Of a stretch of DNA of 46,287 bases, positions 36,408-44,011 are shown in pieces. The notes under the pieces are model-generated. The model searched no databases and was not told the DNA's origin. It worked only from the letters and a program-made list of their open reading frames with translations. Position 1 is the first letter of the stretch. Every line of letters starts with the position of its first letter. Source of the DNA: Anaerolinea sp. Lineage in GTDB: Bacteria; Chloroflexota; Anaerolineae; Aggregatilineales; UBA2796. The stretch covers positions 1 to 46,287 of the forward strand of contig JACSRJ010000244.1 of assembly GCA_014879835.1 (NCBI GenBank). Direction: 5' to 3'. The position numbers and the translations under genes are program-made.

Positions 36408-37685
36408 ATGTCGGCTGAACTTGTGCTATTTATTGTGGTCGCCGCTGTCGCCATTTTTGCAGCGGCTCTCATGTTGATCAGCCGGAATGCGGTTCACAGC
36501 GCGCTGTTCTTGGTGATTAACTTGCTCTGTGTTGCCTTCTTTTATTTGATGCTCAATGCGCCCTTTTTGGCCATGGTGCAGATCACTGTTTATGCCGGCG
36601 CGATCATGGTGCTGTTCATGTTTGTGATCATGCTTCTGGGCGCGGAGAAATTAGGGGGCGGCTCAACCCATTACGGCTGGATTCCTACCGCTAGCGTGAT
36701 CCTGACCACGATCTTCTTGATCGTGGCTTTTGTGGTCGTCACCCAGAGTGGGATCGGATCGCTCAAACCCGCCCCCCAGACGCCGGAAGTACGATTTGTA
36801 CATGCGGTCGATGGGATGCCTGCGGTGGATGTGTATCTCAACGATCAAAAGATGGCGGAACACCTCGTTTTTGAGGAGGGCACCCCGCTCAACAAGGTGC
36901 GCACAGGCGATTACAATCTACTGGTTTTTGCTGCCTGCCCTGAAGGGGAGAGCGAATGCCCTGATCCTTTAACCTCCGGGGCAGCGCCGCTCATGGCAGC
37001 GCCGTTTAAAGTTGAGCCTGAGTCCACCGTCACCTATGTGCTTGCCGGGACACCCACCGCCCTGAGGCTGATCAGCTCACCTACTGATTTGAGCACCCTT
37101 GACAGTGAGGGGTCGTGGCGTTTGACGGTCGTCAATGCCATGCCTGATACTGGCTCCCTTCAGTTTTTGCAGCTTCATCGTTCTGACCCGGCCAATCCGA
37201 CAGTGATTGTGCCTGCCCTCGCATATGGCGAGGTCTCAGAGGTGGTGGTGCTGCCGGATGGGACTTATGACTTCGAGTTTGCTCAGGCAGGGACGCGGGT
37301 TGCGGTCATTGATGCCCTGCGCATCCCTCGCAAAACGCACCAATATCTGATCTTGGGGCCGGAGCAGGTGGTCATGGCCAACGGCAGCATCGAAGTCCGT
37401 CCCAAAGCTTTTGCGGTTGCCCCGGTGCTCAAGACCATTGAGTCTTTTGGGGGGCCTCAGAATGTGGGTAAAGAATTACTCACCACCTATCTGTTGGGCT
37501 TTGAAATGGTGGCGCTGCTCCTGCTGGCGACAATGGTCGGGGCGATCATCCTCGCCCGTGAAGAGGTGGTGCACCGGGTTCGTAAGCGTCTGGTGGTCAG
37601 TCCCGTGGTCAAACGTATGAATCAAAGTATCACCGCCAATGCTGCGGCCATACAAGGGGAACCCACCAACACCCCCGCTGAATAA
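36408..37685 (+). CDS. nuoJ: NADH-quinone oxidoreductase subunit J with inserted DUF4397 domain
   Basis: A 425-residue protein, about twice the usual length of NuoJ (165-210). Residues 1-115 hold four membrane helices of normal NuoJ (NAVHSALFLVINLLCVAFFY, then FLAMVQITVYAGAIMVLFMF). Residues 357-385 hold the fifth (TTYLLGFEMVALLLLATMVG). Between helices 4 and 5, residues about 126-325 form a two-part DUF4397 domain: EVRFVHAVDGMPAVDVYLND, then RLTVVNAMPDTGSLQF and LPDGTYDFEF. The basic C-terminus (VHRVRKRLVV) places the end in the cytoplasm, so by helix count the insertion faces outside. NuoJ is part of the proton-translocating membrane arm of complex I. The ATG at 36408 is used, though an in-frame TTG two codons upstream fits the AGGA spacing better. 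It is the first gene of nuoJKLMN. Confidence 0.93.
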   Translation: MSAELVLFIVVAAVAIFAAALMLISRNAVHSALFLVINLLCVAFFYLMLNAPFLAMVQITVYAGAIMVLFMFVIMLLGAEKLGGGSTHYGWIPTASVILTTIFLIVAFVVVTQSGIGSLKPAPQTPEVRFVHAVDGMPAVDVYLNDQKMAEHLVFEEGTPLNKVRTGDYNLLVFAACPEGESECPDPLTSGAAPLMAAPFKVEPESTVTYVLAGTPTALRLISSPTDLSTLDSEGSWRLTVVNAMPDTGSLQFLQLHRSDPANPTVIVPALAYGEVSEVVVLPDGTYDFEFAQAGTRVAVIDALRIPRKTHQYLILGPEQVVMANGSIEVRPKAFAVAPVLKTIESFGGPQNVGKELLTTYLLGFEMVALLLLATMVGAIILAREEVVHRVRKRLVVSPVVKRMNQSITANAAAIQGEPTNTPAE

Positions 37686-37702
37686 CCAGAGGTCACCTGA
37701 TA

Positions 37703-37725
37703 CAGCCCGGAGAGACACCGGGCTG
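37703..37725 (+). other. Intercistronic GC-rich hairpin between nuoJ and nuoK
   Basis: CAGCCCGG and CCGGGCTG form a perfect 8-bp stem with a 7-base loop, 17 bp after the nuoJ stop. It is followed by AATATTG and not a T-run, so it is more likely an RNA-processing or stability element, or a partial terminator that lowers nuoKLMN expression, than a full terminator. Confidence 0.5.
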
Positions 37726-37822
37726 AATATTGAACAAATGCTTTGAATGTTGACTGCTAAGGATGGGAATAGCCTTTACCATTCCGGCAGAACCGATCAC
37801 ATCTTTTGGGGAGGGAGACGCA

Positions 37823-38137
37823 GTGCAGCCACCTACAGTCCCGGTTGAAAACTTCATCATCCTAAGCGCCGTCCTCTTTATCATGGGGATTCTAGGCGTT
37901 CTGGTGCGGCGGAATGCGATCATGATCTTCATGTCCGTTGAATTGATGCTGAACGCCTCCAATCTTGCCCTTGTGGCTTTTGCCCGGCAGTGGGGGGATA
38001 TGGGCGGACAGATGACGGTCTTTTTTGTGATCAGCATTGCCGCCGCTGAAGTTGCCGTTGGTCTGGCCCTGATCGTAGCGATCTTCAAGACGAAAAAGAC
38101 CATCGACATTGACGAACTGAACACGCTGAAAGGTTAA
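37823..38137 (+). CDS. nuoK: NADH-quinone oxidoreductase subunit K
   Basis: A 104-residue subunit with three membrane helices and the two conserved membrane glutamates, Glu40 (MSVELMLN) and Glu76 (AAAEVAVGL), that take part in proton translocation. The start is taken as the GTG at 37823, because GGGGAGGGA (37808-37816) lies at ideal distance and the resulting length matches the family (about 100). An ATG 20 codons upstream would add an unusual N-terminal extension with no good ribosome site. It is followed 13 bp later by nuoL. Confidence 0.95.
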   Translation: MQPPTVPVENFIILSAVLFIMGILGVLVRRNAIMIFMSVELMLNASNLALVAFARQWGDMGGQMTVFFVISIAAAEVAVGLALIVAIFKTKKTIDIDELNTLKG

Positions 38138-38150
38138 GGGGATTAGATAG

Positions 38151-40448
38151 ATGGAGAATTTTGCCTCACTCGTCCCTCTGGTCATCTTGATCCCGTTTAC
38201 CGGATCGCTGATCAATTTGTTTTTGGGACGATACTTAAACGAACGTATGATCGGCACCGTCGCCAGTGGCGCGGCAGGGATCGCGTTCGTCATTGCGGCA
38301 ACCATGACCTTTGCGATGCCCCGGTTTGGTTATGAGGGTGTAGTGGTCAACCCACCTATCCTCGATAGCTGGCTGTATATCCCCTCCGCCGCCCTCAACA
38401 TTCCATGGCAGCTTCGGGTAGATACCCTAAGCCTGACCATGATGCTGGTGGTTACGGGTGTGGGCACGCTGATTCACATTTATGCCATCGGTTACATGCA
38501 CGGCGACTCGCGTTTTGCGCGTTTCTTTGTGTATCTGAACCTATTCCTCGGTTTTATGTTGATCCTTGTCACCGGGAATAACCTTCTGGTCACCTTTGTG
38601 GGCTGGGAGGGGGTGGGGCTTTGCTCTTTCTTGTTGATCGGCTTTTGGTTTGATAAAAAGCATGGCGTCGGGTGGAAAAACAGCAACGCCGCACGCAAAG
38701 CCTTCATCGTCAACCGCGTGGGTGACTTTGGCTTTCTGATGGCTATCTTTCTCACCTTCTGGACTTTTGGCACGCTGGATTACTATAAACCCGGCGAACA
38801 CATCCCCGGCCCTGTCCATGGTGAGACCGTGACTATCGAACCGGGTGCGGTCGCTTCGAGTGATACACACGGCGCTTCTACTGAAACAGTGACCGATAAG
38901 GGCATTTTTGGCAAAGCCGAAGATCTGCTTGCTGAAGGTGGGCACATCGTTCACTTTGGGCCCTTCAGCCTGTCCCTTGAAGCAGTGTTGACCATCATCA
39001 CCCTGTTCATGATTTTGGGGGTAACAGGCAAAAGCGCTCAGATTCCGCTCTTTGTGTGGCTGCCAGACGCAATGGCTGGCCCAACACCCGTCTCAGCCCT
39101 GATCCATGCTGCAACGATGGTCACGGCCGGTATCTACTTGATCACCCGGAACAGCGTCTTTTTTCACGCTGCCCCTCTCTCCTCTGCGGTGGTGACCCTC
39201 GTTGGGGCGGTGACCGCCCTAATCGCGGGTTTCATCGCTGTCGGGCAGTGGGACATCAAGCGCGTCCTTGCCTACTCAACAGTCAGTCAGTTAGGCTTTA
39301 TGGTCGCAGCGGTAGGATTGGGCGGATACGCAGCGGGTATGTTCCATCTGGTCACGCACGCTTTCTTTAAAGCGCTTTTGTTCCTCGGTTCTGGCTCGGT
39401 GATCCACGCGGTGGAGCATGGGCACCATCATGCCCACGCACACGGGGATCATGGCGATCAGGGGCACGAAGAAGAAACGCCCTTTGATCCTCAGGATATG
39501 CGCAACATGGGTGGCTTAGCCCGCAAGATGCCCATCACCTTCTGGACTTATTTGATCGGGACGCTGGCCCTCGCAGGGATTATCCCGCTGGCTGGCTTCT
39601 GGTCAAAAGACGAAATCTTGGGCAAGGCCTTTAATGGGGGCTTCAACGATGGCAAGATTGAGGGCTTCATCGCGCTCGGACTGCTGATCGTGGCTGCGGC
39701 CTTCACCGCTTTTTACATGTGGCGGCAGATTCGGTTGGTGTTTTTGGGCAAGCCCCGCACCGCTGCGGCTGAACATGCACCCGAAAATGGTGCGCTGATG
39801 ACCTTCCCGCTGGTGGTGTTGGCGGTGCTTTCGGTACTGGGTGGACTGCTCAATATTCCGCTGGGCGTGAATATCCCCCTCGTGCCCAACGAAATCCTGA
39901 CCCTATGGTTAGAGCACAGTGTCCCCTACACCAAAGGTTTGGAATTTAACTTCCTGCTGGCCGTTACGGCGACAGTGATTGCAGTGGCGGCGATCTTTGT
40001 GGCGGATCGGCTTTACAGTCCAGAACCACTCACCAAGACGGGCAAGGACAAACTCGAAGCCACGGGGCTGCGTGCGTACTTCCGGCTGGCGAACGCTAAA
40101 CTCTACTGGGATGAAACCTATTTTCGCCTGCTCGAAAACCCCTACAATCGGCTCTCCAAGTGGCTGGCCAATGTGGTGGACTGGGATTGGTGGCATGATC
40201 GTTTCCACAACAATGTGATCCGCGATACCTTTAATCGCCTTGCCGGGTTCCTTGCTAACCCGGTGGATCGGGGCGCGATTGATAAGGCATTCTTACGCCT
40301 TGGTGACGCAGTCGCCGCAATTGGCGGGCGTTTGCGCGGGCTTCAGACAGGCTATATTCGCACCTACGTGTTCACCATGCTCGTAGGGGCGCTGATTGTG
40401 ATCTTTCTCATCCTGCTGCCGCTGCTGCGGCAGGCAGTAGGTCGTTAA
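38151..40448 (+). CDS. nuoL: NADH-quinone oxidoreductase subunit L with His-rich insertion
   Basis: A 765-residue antiporter-like subunit, longer than the E. coli protein (613). The conserved core includes Glu153 (FVGWEGVGLCSF), VWLPDAMAGPTPVSALIHAA with its His and Lys-bearing helices, YSTVSQLGFM and AGFWSKDEI. The C-terminal part ends in a long lateral helix and terminal membrane helix. Two insertions stand out: a polar loop (about 215-270) and a His-rich loop after IHAV (about 421-444, EHGHHHAHAHGDHGDQGHEE) with nine His. The latter sits between IHA and the conserved QDMRNMGGL. Gene order nuoK-L-M-N with short spacers indicates one transcript. Confidence 0.97.
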   Translation: MENFASLVPLVILIPFTGSLINLFLGRYLNERMIGTVASGAAGIAFVIAATMTFAMPRFGYEGVVVNPPILDSWLYIPSAALNIPWQLRVDTLSLTMMLVVTGVGTLIHIYAIGYMHGDSRFARFFVYLNLFLGFMLILVTGNNLLVTFVGWEGVGLCSFLLIGFWFDKKHGVGWKNSNAARKAFIVNRVGDFGFLMAIFLTFWTFGTLDYYKPGEHIPGPVHGETVTIEPGAVASSDTHGASTETVTDKGIFGKAEDLLAEGGHIVHFGPFSLSLEAVLTIITLFMILGVTGKSAQIPLFVWLPDAMAGPTPVSALIHAATMVTAGIYLITRNSVFFHAAPLSSAVVTLVGAVTALIAGFIAVGQWDIKRVLAYSTVSQLGFMVAAVGLGGYAAGMFHLVTHAFFKALLFLGSGSVIHAVEHGHHHAHAHGDHGDQGHEEETPFDPQDMRNMGGLARKMPITFWTYLIGTLALAGIIPLAGFWSKDEILGKAFNGGFNDGKIEGFIALGLLIVAAAFTAFYMWRQIRLVFLGKPRTAAAEHAPENGALMTFPLVVLAVLSVLGGLLNIPLGVNIPLVPNEILTLWLEHSVPYTKGLEFNFLLAVTATVIAVAAIFVADRLYSPEPLTKTGKDKLEATGLRAYFRLANAKLYWDETYFRLLENPYNRLSKWLANVVDWDWWHDRFHNNVIRDTFNRLAGFLANPVDRGAIDKAFLRLGDAVAAIGGRLRGLQTGYIRTYVFTMLVGALIVIFLILLPLLRQAVGR

Positions 40449-40465
40449 ACGCGAAGGGGATGTTC

Positions 40466-42127
40466 ATGGAACCCAAAAGTGAATTATTGGTGACGCTGAC
40501 GCTGTTCATGCCCCTGATCGGGGTCATCCCGATCTTGTTTCTAACTCGTGGGCGTGAGGCGCGCATCAAATGGTATGCCCTCGGCTTTTCACTGCTGACA
40601 CTAGGCGCTTCGCTGGTGCTGATGTTTTCATTTGACTCCAGCAAAGCCGGGATGCAGTTTGAGCACCTGTGGGAGTGGTTTCAATTTGGCAACTTTAAGG
40701 TCAGTTACTATGTGGGGGTCGATGGGCTGAGCCTGCTCTTGGTCGTCCTGACGGGGTTCATCATGCCTTTGGCGATCCTCTTTTCCCTTGATCATGTCAA
40801 GGAACGGGTGCGACTTTATTATGCCTTCCTGCTCCTGCTTGAATTTGCCATGATCGGCGTTTTTGTGGCGCAGGATTTGTTCCTCTTTTACGTGTTCTGG
40901 GAAGTGAGCCTTGTGCCCATGTACTTCATCGTGGGTATCTGGGGCGGGGAACAGCGGATCTATGCCGCGGTCAAGTTTTTCCTGTATACCATGGCAGGCT
41001 CGATCCTGATGCTGTTAGCCATCCTATGGATGGGCAACCATTTTGGCACCTTCAATGTGCAGGAGATCATGAGCGCCATTCAGGCTGCGGGGGCGACCAA
41101 CCAGAGCGCCTTCCCTGTTGGCCCGACGGAACTGCTGCTTTTCTTGGGCTTCTTTATCGCCTTTGCGATCAAAGTCCCCATTTGGCCGCTTCATTCGTGG
41201 CTGCCTGACGCTCACGTGCAAGCGCCCACCGCCGGATCGGTGATTCTGGCAGGGGTGCTGCTGAAGCTCGGAACCTACGGGCTGCTTCGTTTCTGCATCG
41301 GCTTTTTCCCCAAAGTCTCGGTGGATGTCGCGCCCATTGTGGCCGTGCTGGCGGTGATTGGGATCATCTACGGCGCATGGGTCAGTTACGCCCAGACCGA
41401 CGTGAAGAAGCTGGTTGCCTATTCTTCGATCAGCCACTTGGGGTTTGTGGTGTTGGGTATCTTTGCCCTCAACTCCGCGGGTTTTCAGGGTGCAACCCTG
41501 CAAATGATCAATCATGGGATCAGCACGGGCGGCTTGTTTTTGCTGGTGGGAATGCTCTATGAGCGCCGTCACACCAAAGACATCAACGCCTTTGGGGGTA
41601 TCTGGAAAGTACTGCCCGTGTTCAGTGGGCTGAGCCTCGTGATCGCCCTTTCCAGTATGGGGCTGCCCGGACTCAACGGCTTCGTGGGTGAGTTCACGAT
41701 CCTGCTGGGAGCATTTGGATCGCCCGTCCTTGGCTTCTGGTTTACCTTGTTTGCCACTGCTGGGGTGATCATGGCGGCAGTATATCTGCTCTACATGTGG
41801 AACAAGGTCTTTATGGGTGAGTACAAACAGCCTGCTGAAGCGCATGGGCACGGTGAGGCTCATGGTGAAAGCCATGAGGGTCACGGTGATGCGCATGGGC
41901 ACGATGATCATGGGCATGGCGATGAGGTGGACATGGAAGCGGTCAAACGGGCGTATCCACCCCTGAGTTGGAACGAAGCCACCGCTCTGATCGTTGTGGT
42001 CATCGCAGCGCTGGTGATCGGTTTGTATCCGCGACCCTTCTTTGGCTACATGGACGCCTCCGCAGGCGCGCTTGCGGCTGAAGTCCAGCGTTATGTGCCC
42101 GGTCAGACCACAGTGGTGCAAGAATAA
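40466..42127 (+). CDS. nuoM: NADH-quinone oxidoreductase subunit M with His-rich loop
   Basis: A 553-residue antiporter-like proton channel subunit. Conserved parts are YYVGVDGLSLLLVVLTGF, the membrane glutamate in FYVFWEVSLVPMYFIVG, KVPIWPLHSWLPDAHVQAPT, YSSISHLGFV and GLPGLNGFVGEFTI. A loop near the C-terminus (about residues 457-487) is extremely His/Gly/Asp-rich with nine His, just before the last membrane helices. The ATG at 40466 is chosen over one two codons earlier because AAGGGG (40454-40459) then has normal spacing. It lies 17 bp after nuoL. Confidence 0.97.
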   Translation: MEPKSELLVTLTLFMPLIGVIPILFLTRGREARIKWYALGFSLLTLGASLVLMFSFDSSKAGMQFEHLWEWFQFGNFKVSYYVGVDGLSLLLVVLTGFIMPLAILFSLDHVKERVRLYYAFLLLLEFAMIGVFVAQDLFLFYVFWEVSLVPMYFIVGIWGGEQRIYAAVKFFLYTMAGSILMLLAILWMGNHFGTFNVQEIMSAIQAAGATNQSAFPVGPTELLLFLGFFIAFAIKVPIWPLHSWLPDAHVQAPTAGSVILAGVLLKLGTYGLLRFCIGFFPKVSVDVAPIVAVLAVIGIIYGAWVSYAQTDVKKLVAYSSISHLGFVVLGIFALNSAGFQGATLQMINHGISTGGLFLLVGMLYERRHTKDINAFGGIWKVLPVFSGLSLVIALSSMGLPGLNGFVGEFTILLGAFGSPVLGFWFTLFATAGVIMAAVYLLYMWNKVFMGEYKQPAEAHGHGEAHGESHEGHGDAHGHDDHGHGDEVDMEAVKRAYPPLSWNEATALIVVVIAALVIGLYPRPFFGYMDASAGALAAEVQRYVPGQTTVVQE

Positions 42128-42130
42128 ACC

Positions 42131-43678
42131 ATGATCGACCAAGCAGCCTTGAATCTGGGCGCTGCGCTGCCAGCCACGCTGTTGGCCTTCGGCGCGGCGA
42201 TCCTCTTTGTGCTTGACATCTCCATCCCCCAAGAACGCAAGGCGCGTACCGCATGGTTGGCGGCGGTGGGGGTGGTGGTCTCGCTGGTGATTAGCCTGCT
42301 TCAGATCAATCAGCAGGAAACGGCGTTTTTTGGCGCTTTCCGCGCTGACTCGTTCACCAGTGTTGCCAATATTGCGGCCCTGATCACCGCCCTTGTGGGG
42401 GTGATTGGCGCTAAGGACTACCTAGAGCGGGCAAAAATCCAGCGTGGTGAGTATTATCCCCTGCTGTTGATGACCGCAGCCGGTGCAATGTTTATGGCCG
42501 CAGCCAACGATCTGGTGATCGTGCTGATCGCCCTCGAACTGCTCTCGATCCCCTTGTACGTGATGGTTGGTTTCCGCCGTCCCGAACCGCGCTCTGAGGA
42601 AGGGGCCATGAAGTACTTCCTGCTTGGCGCGTTTTCGAGCGGGTTCATGGTCTATGGGATCGCGCTGGTTTATGGCGCGGCGGGCAGCACCAACTTCACC
42701 GAGATTTTTGAGCGGGTGCGCTTTGGCGAATTACTCTCGCCAGCGCTGATGCTGATTGGGATAGGCCTAATCTTTGTCAGTTTAGGCTTTAAAGTTGCGG
42801 CTGTACCCTTCCACCTGTGGACACCGGACGTGTATCAGGGCGCACCTACACCCGTCACAGCATACATGAGCGTTGCGGCCAAAGTGGGCGGCTTCGCGGC
42901 CCTGCTGCGCTTGCTCACCGTTGCCATCCCGACCTTTGTGGTGGGCGATCTGGTGATCGAACCTAACCAGACCCTGATCGTTCACGCGGCGTGGCAAGAT
43001 TTGGTTGCCGTGATCGCAGCCCTGACCATGCTTTTAGGCAACTTTGTGGCGATTGTTCAAAAAGACCTCAAACGGATGCTGGCTTACTCAAGCATCGCCC
43101 ATGCAGGCTACATCCTGATGGCGGTGGCCGCTGCTGGATCGTTTACGGTGGTGGCAAACGACTTCGGGGATACCACCGTCACCTTGACCATCGCTCAGGA
43201 AGCCCTTCAGGGCGCGCTGATCTACCTGCTGGCCTATGCCTTCACCAATGTGGGCGCGTTTGCGGTGGTGATGTGTGTGGAGCGCGAGGATGGCAGCGGC
43301 ACGGAGATCAACAACATCGCCGGGCTGGGGCAGATCAATCCCCTGTTAGGCGGGGCCATGACGGTGTTTATGCTCAGTCTGGTGGGGATTCCGCTCACGG
43401 GTGGCTTTGTGGGCAAGTGGTTTGTGTTCCTCTCTTCAGTGAATGCGGGCTTGACCTTGCTCGCCCTGATCGGGGTACTGACCAGCGTAGTGAGCGCCTT
43501 CTACTACCTGCGGATCATCGTTAAGATGTGGTTTGAGACGGGCGACTTTGCACCCTTTGCACCCCGGATGCTCTTACTTGCTATCGGGTTTTGCGTGGGT
43601 GGCACGGTGATTGTGGGCGTCCTGCCGCCGGTGGTGACCAATCTGGTTCAGTATGTGACCGCTGCGGCACTGCGCTAA
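42131..43678 (+). CDS. nuoN: NADH-quinone oxidoreductase subunit N
   Basis: A 515-residue antiporter-like subunit of the complex I membrane arm. Conserved features are the membrane glutamate in VLIALELLSIPLYVMVGF, VAAVPFHLWTPDVYQGAPTP, KRMLAYSSIAHAGYILM and LSLVGIPLTGGFVGKW. No His-rich insertion is present, unlike NuoL and NuoM. It starts 3 bp after the nuoM stop and ends the nuoJKLMN operon, followed by a strong terminator. The peripheral-arm genes and nuoA/H are not in the window. Confidence 0.97.
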   Translation: MIDQAALNLGAALPATLLAFGAAILFVLDISIPQERKARTAWLAAVGVVVSLVISLLQINQQETAFFGAFRADSFTSVANIAALITALVGVIGAKDYLERAKIQRGEYYPLLLMTAAGAMFMAAANDLVIVLIALELLSIPLYVMVGFRRPEPRSEEGAMKYFLLGAFSSGFMVYGIALVYGAAGSTNFTEIFERVRFGELLSPALMLIGIGLIFVSLGFKVAAVPFHLWTPDVYQGAPTPVTAYMSVAAKVGGFAALLRLLTVAIPTFVVGDLVIEPNQTLIVHAAWQDLVAVIAALTMLLGNFVAIVQKDLKRMLAYSSIAHAGYILMAVAAAGSFTVVANDFGDTTVTLTIAQEALQGALIYLLAYAFTNVGAFAVVMCVEREDGSGTEINNIAGLGQINPLLGGAMTVFMLSLVGIPLTGGFVGKWFVFLSSVNAGLTLLALIGVLTSVVSAFYYLRIIVKMWFETGDFAPFAPRMLLLAIGFCVGGTVIVGVLPPVVTNLVQYVTAAALR

Positions 43679-43712
43679 ACAACCGCTAGCGACACATCAA
43701 CTGGTGATGCCA

Positions 43713-43741
43713 AGGCGGATCGATCTGATCCGCCTTTTTTT
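43713..43741 (+). terminator. Rho-independent terminator of the nuo operon
   Basis: AGGCGGATC and GATCCGCCT form a perfect 9-bp stem around a 5-base loop, followed by six further T residues. It lies 34 bp past the nuoN stop. This is the clearest intrinsic terminator in the window. Confidence 0.92.
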
Positions 43742-43938
43742 GCGGCCAATTTAGGGGAGATGCATTTGCCCTCAGCGCGCCTAACCACGGAGTGGTACGA
43801 GGTGCGCGCAGAGATGGGAGCGGGGCGGAGGGGGAAAAGCGGCATGGGGTGGGGGTAAAAAATGAGGGGTCACATGAAGGGGATTTCGTGAGAGGTTCAA
43901 CAGGGTAAGGGCTACCTGATCTTTGGGGGCAGCGTTGG
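43742..43938. other. Intergenic region after the nuo operon
   Basis: No gene is seen. It holds a REP-like hairpin (43784-43796) flanked by GCGCGC runs and a G/A-rich tract (about 43815-43870). The remaining part leads into the promoter of the secreted protein gene. Confidence 0.55.
43784..43796. repeat. REP-like hairpin, copy 2
   Basis: ACCACGGAGTGGT forms a 5-bp stem around GGA and is related to the hairpins at 36222-36234 and 46013-46025. Compensatory changes keep the stem, which supports a selected RNA or DNA structure. Confidence 0.45.
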
Positions 43939-43968
43939 TTGACACCATCTCCACACTTCCGGCATACT
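43939..43968 (+). promoter_or_regulatory. Candidate promoter of the secreted protein gene
   Basis: A perfect -35 TTGACA (43939-43944), an 18-bp spacer and CATACT (43963-43968, 4 of 6). The start would be near 43975, about 37 bases before the ATG at 44012. Confidence 0.55.
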
Positions 43969-44011
43969 AAAAACACCGTCCTCGTGGCCTCAACCAACGG
44001 GAGAAACCTTG

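Noticed and set aside
37763-37822. An earlier ATG start for nuoK
   Set aside because: The GTG at 37823 has a much stronger ribosome site and gives the normal NuoK length.
41024-42232. A 402-codon open frame on the minus strand opposite nuoM
   Set aside because: It is the mirror of a highly conserved nuoM coding sequence, rich in His/Gln as expected from antisense reading, and has no ribosome site or family likeness.
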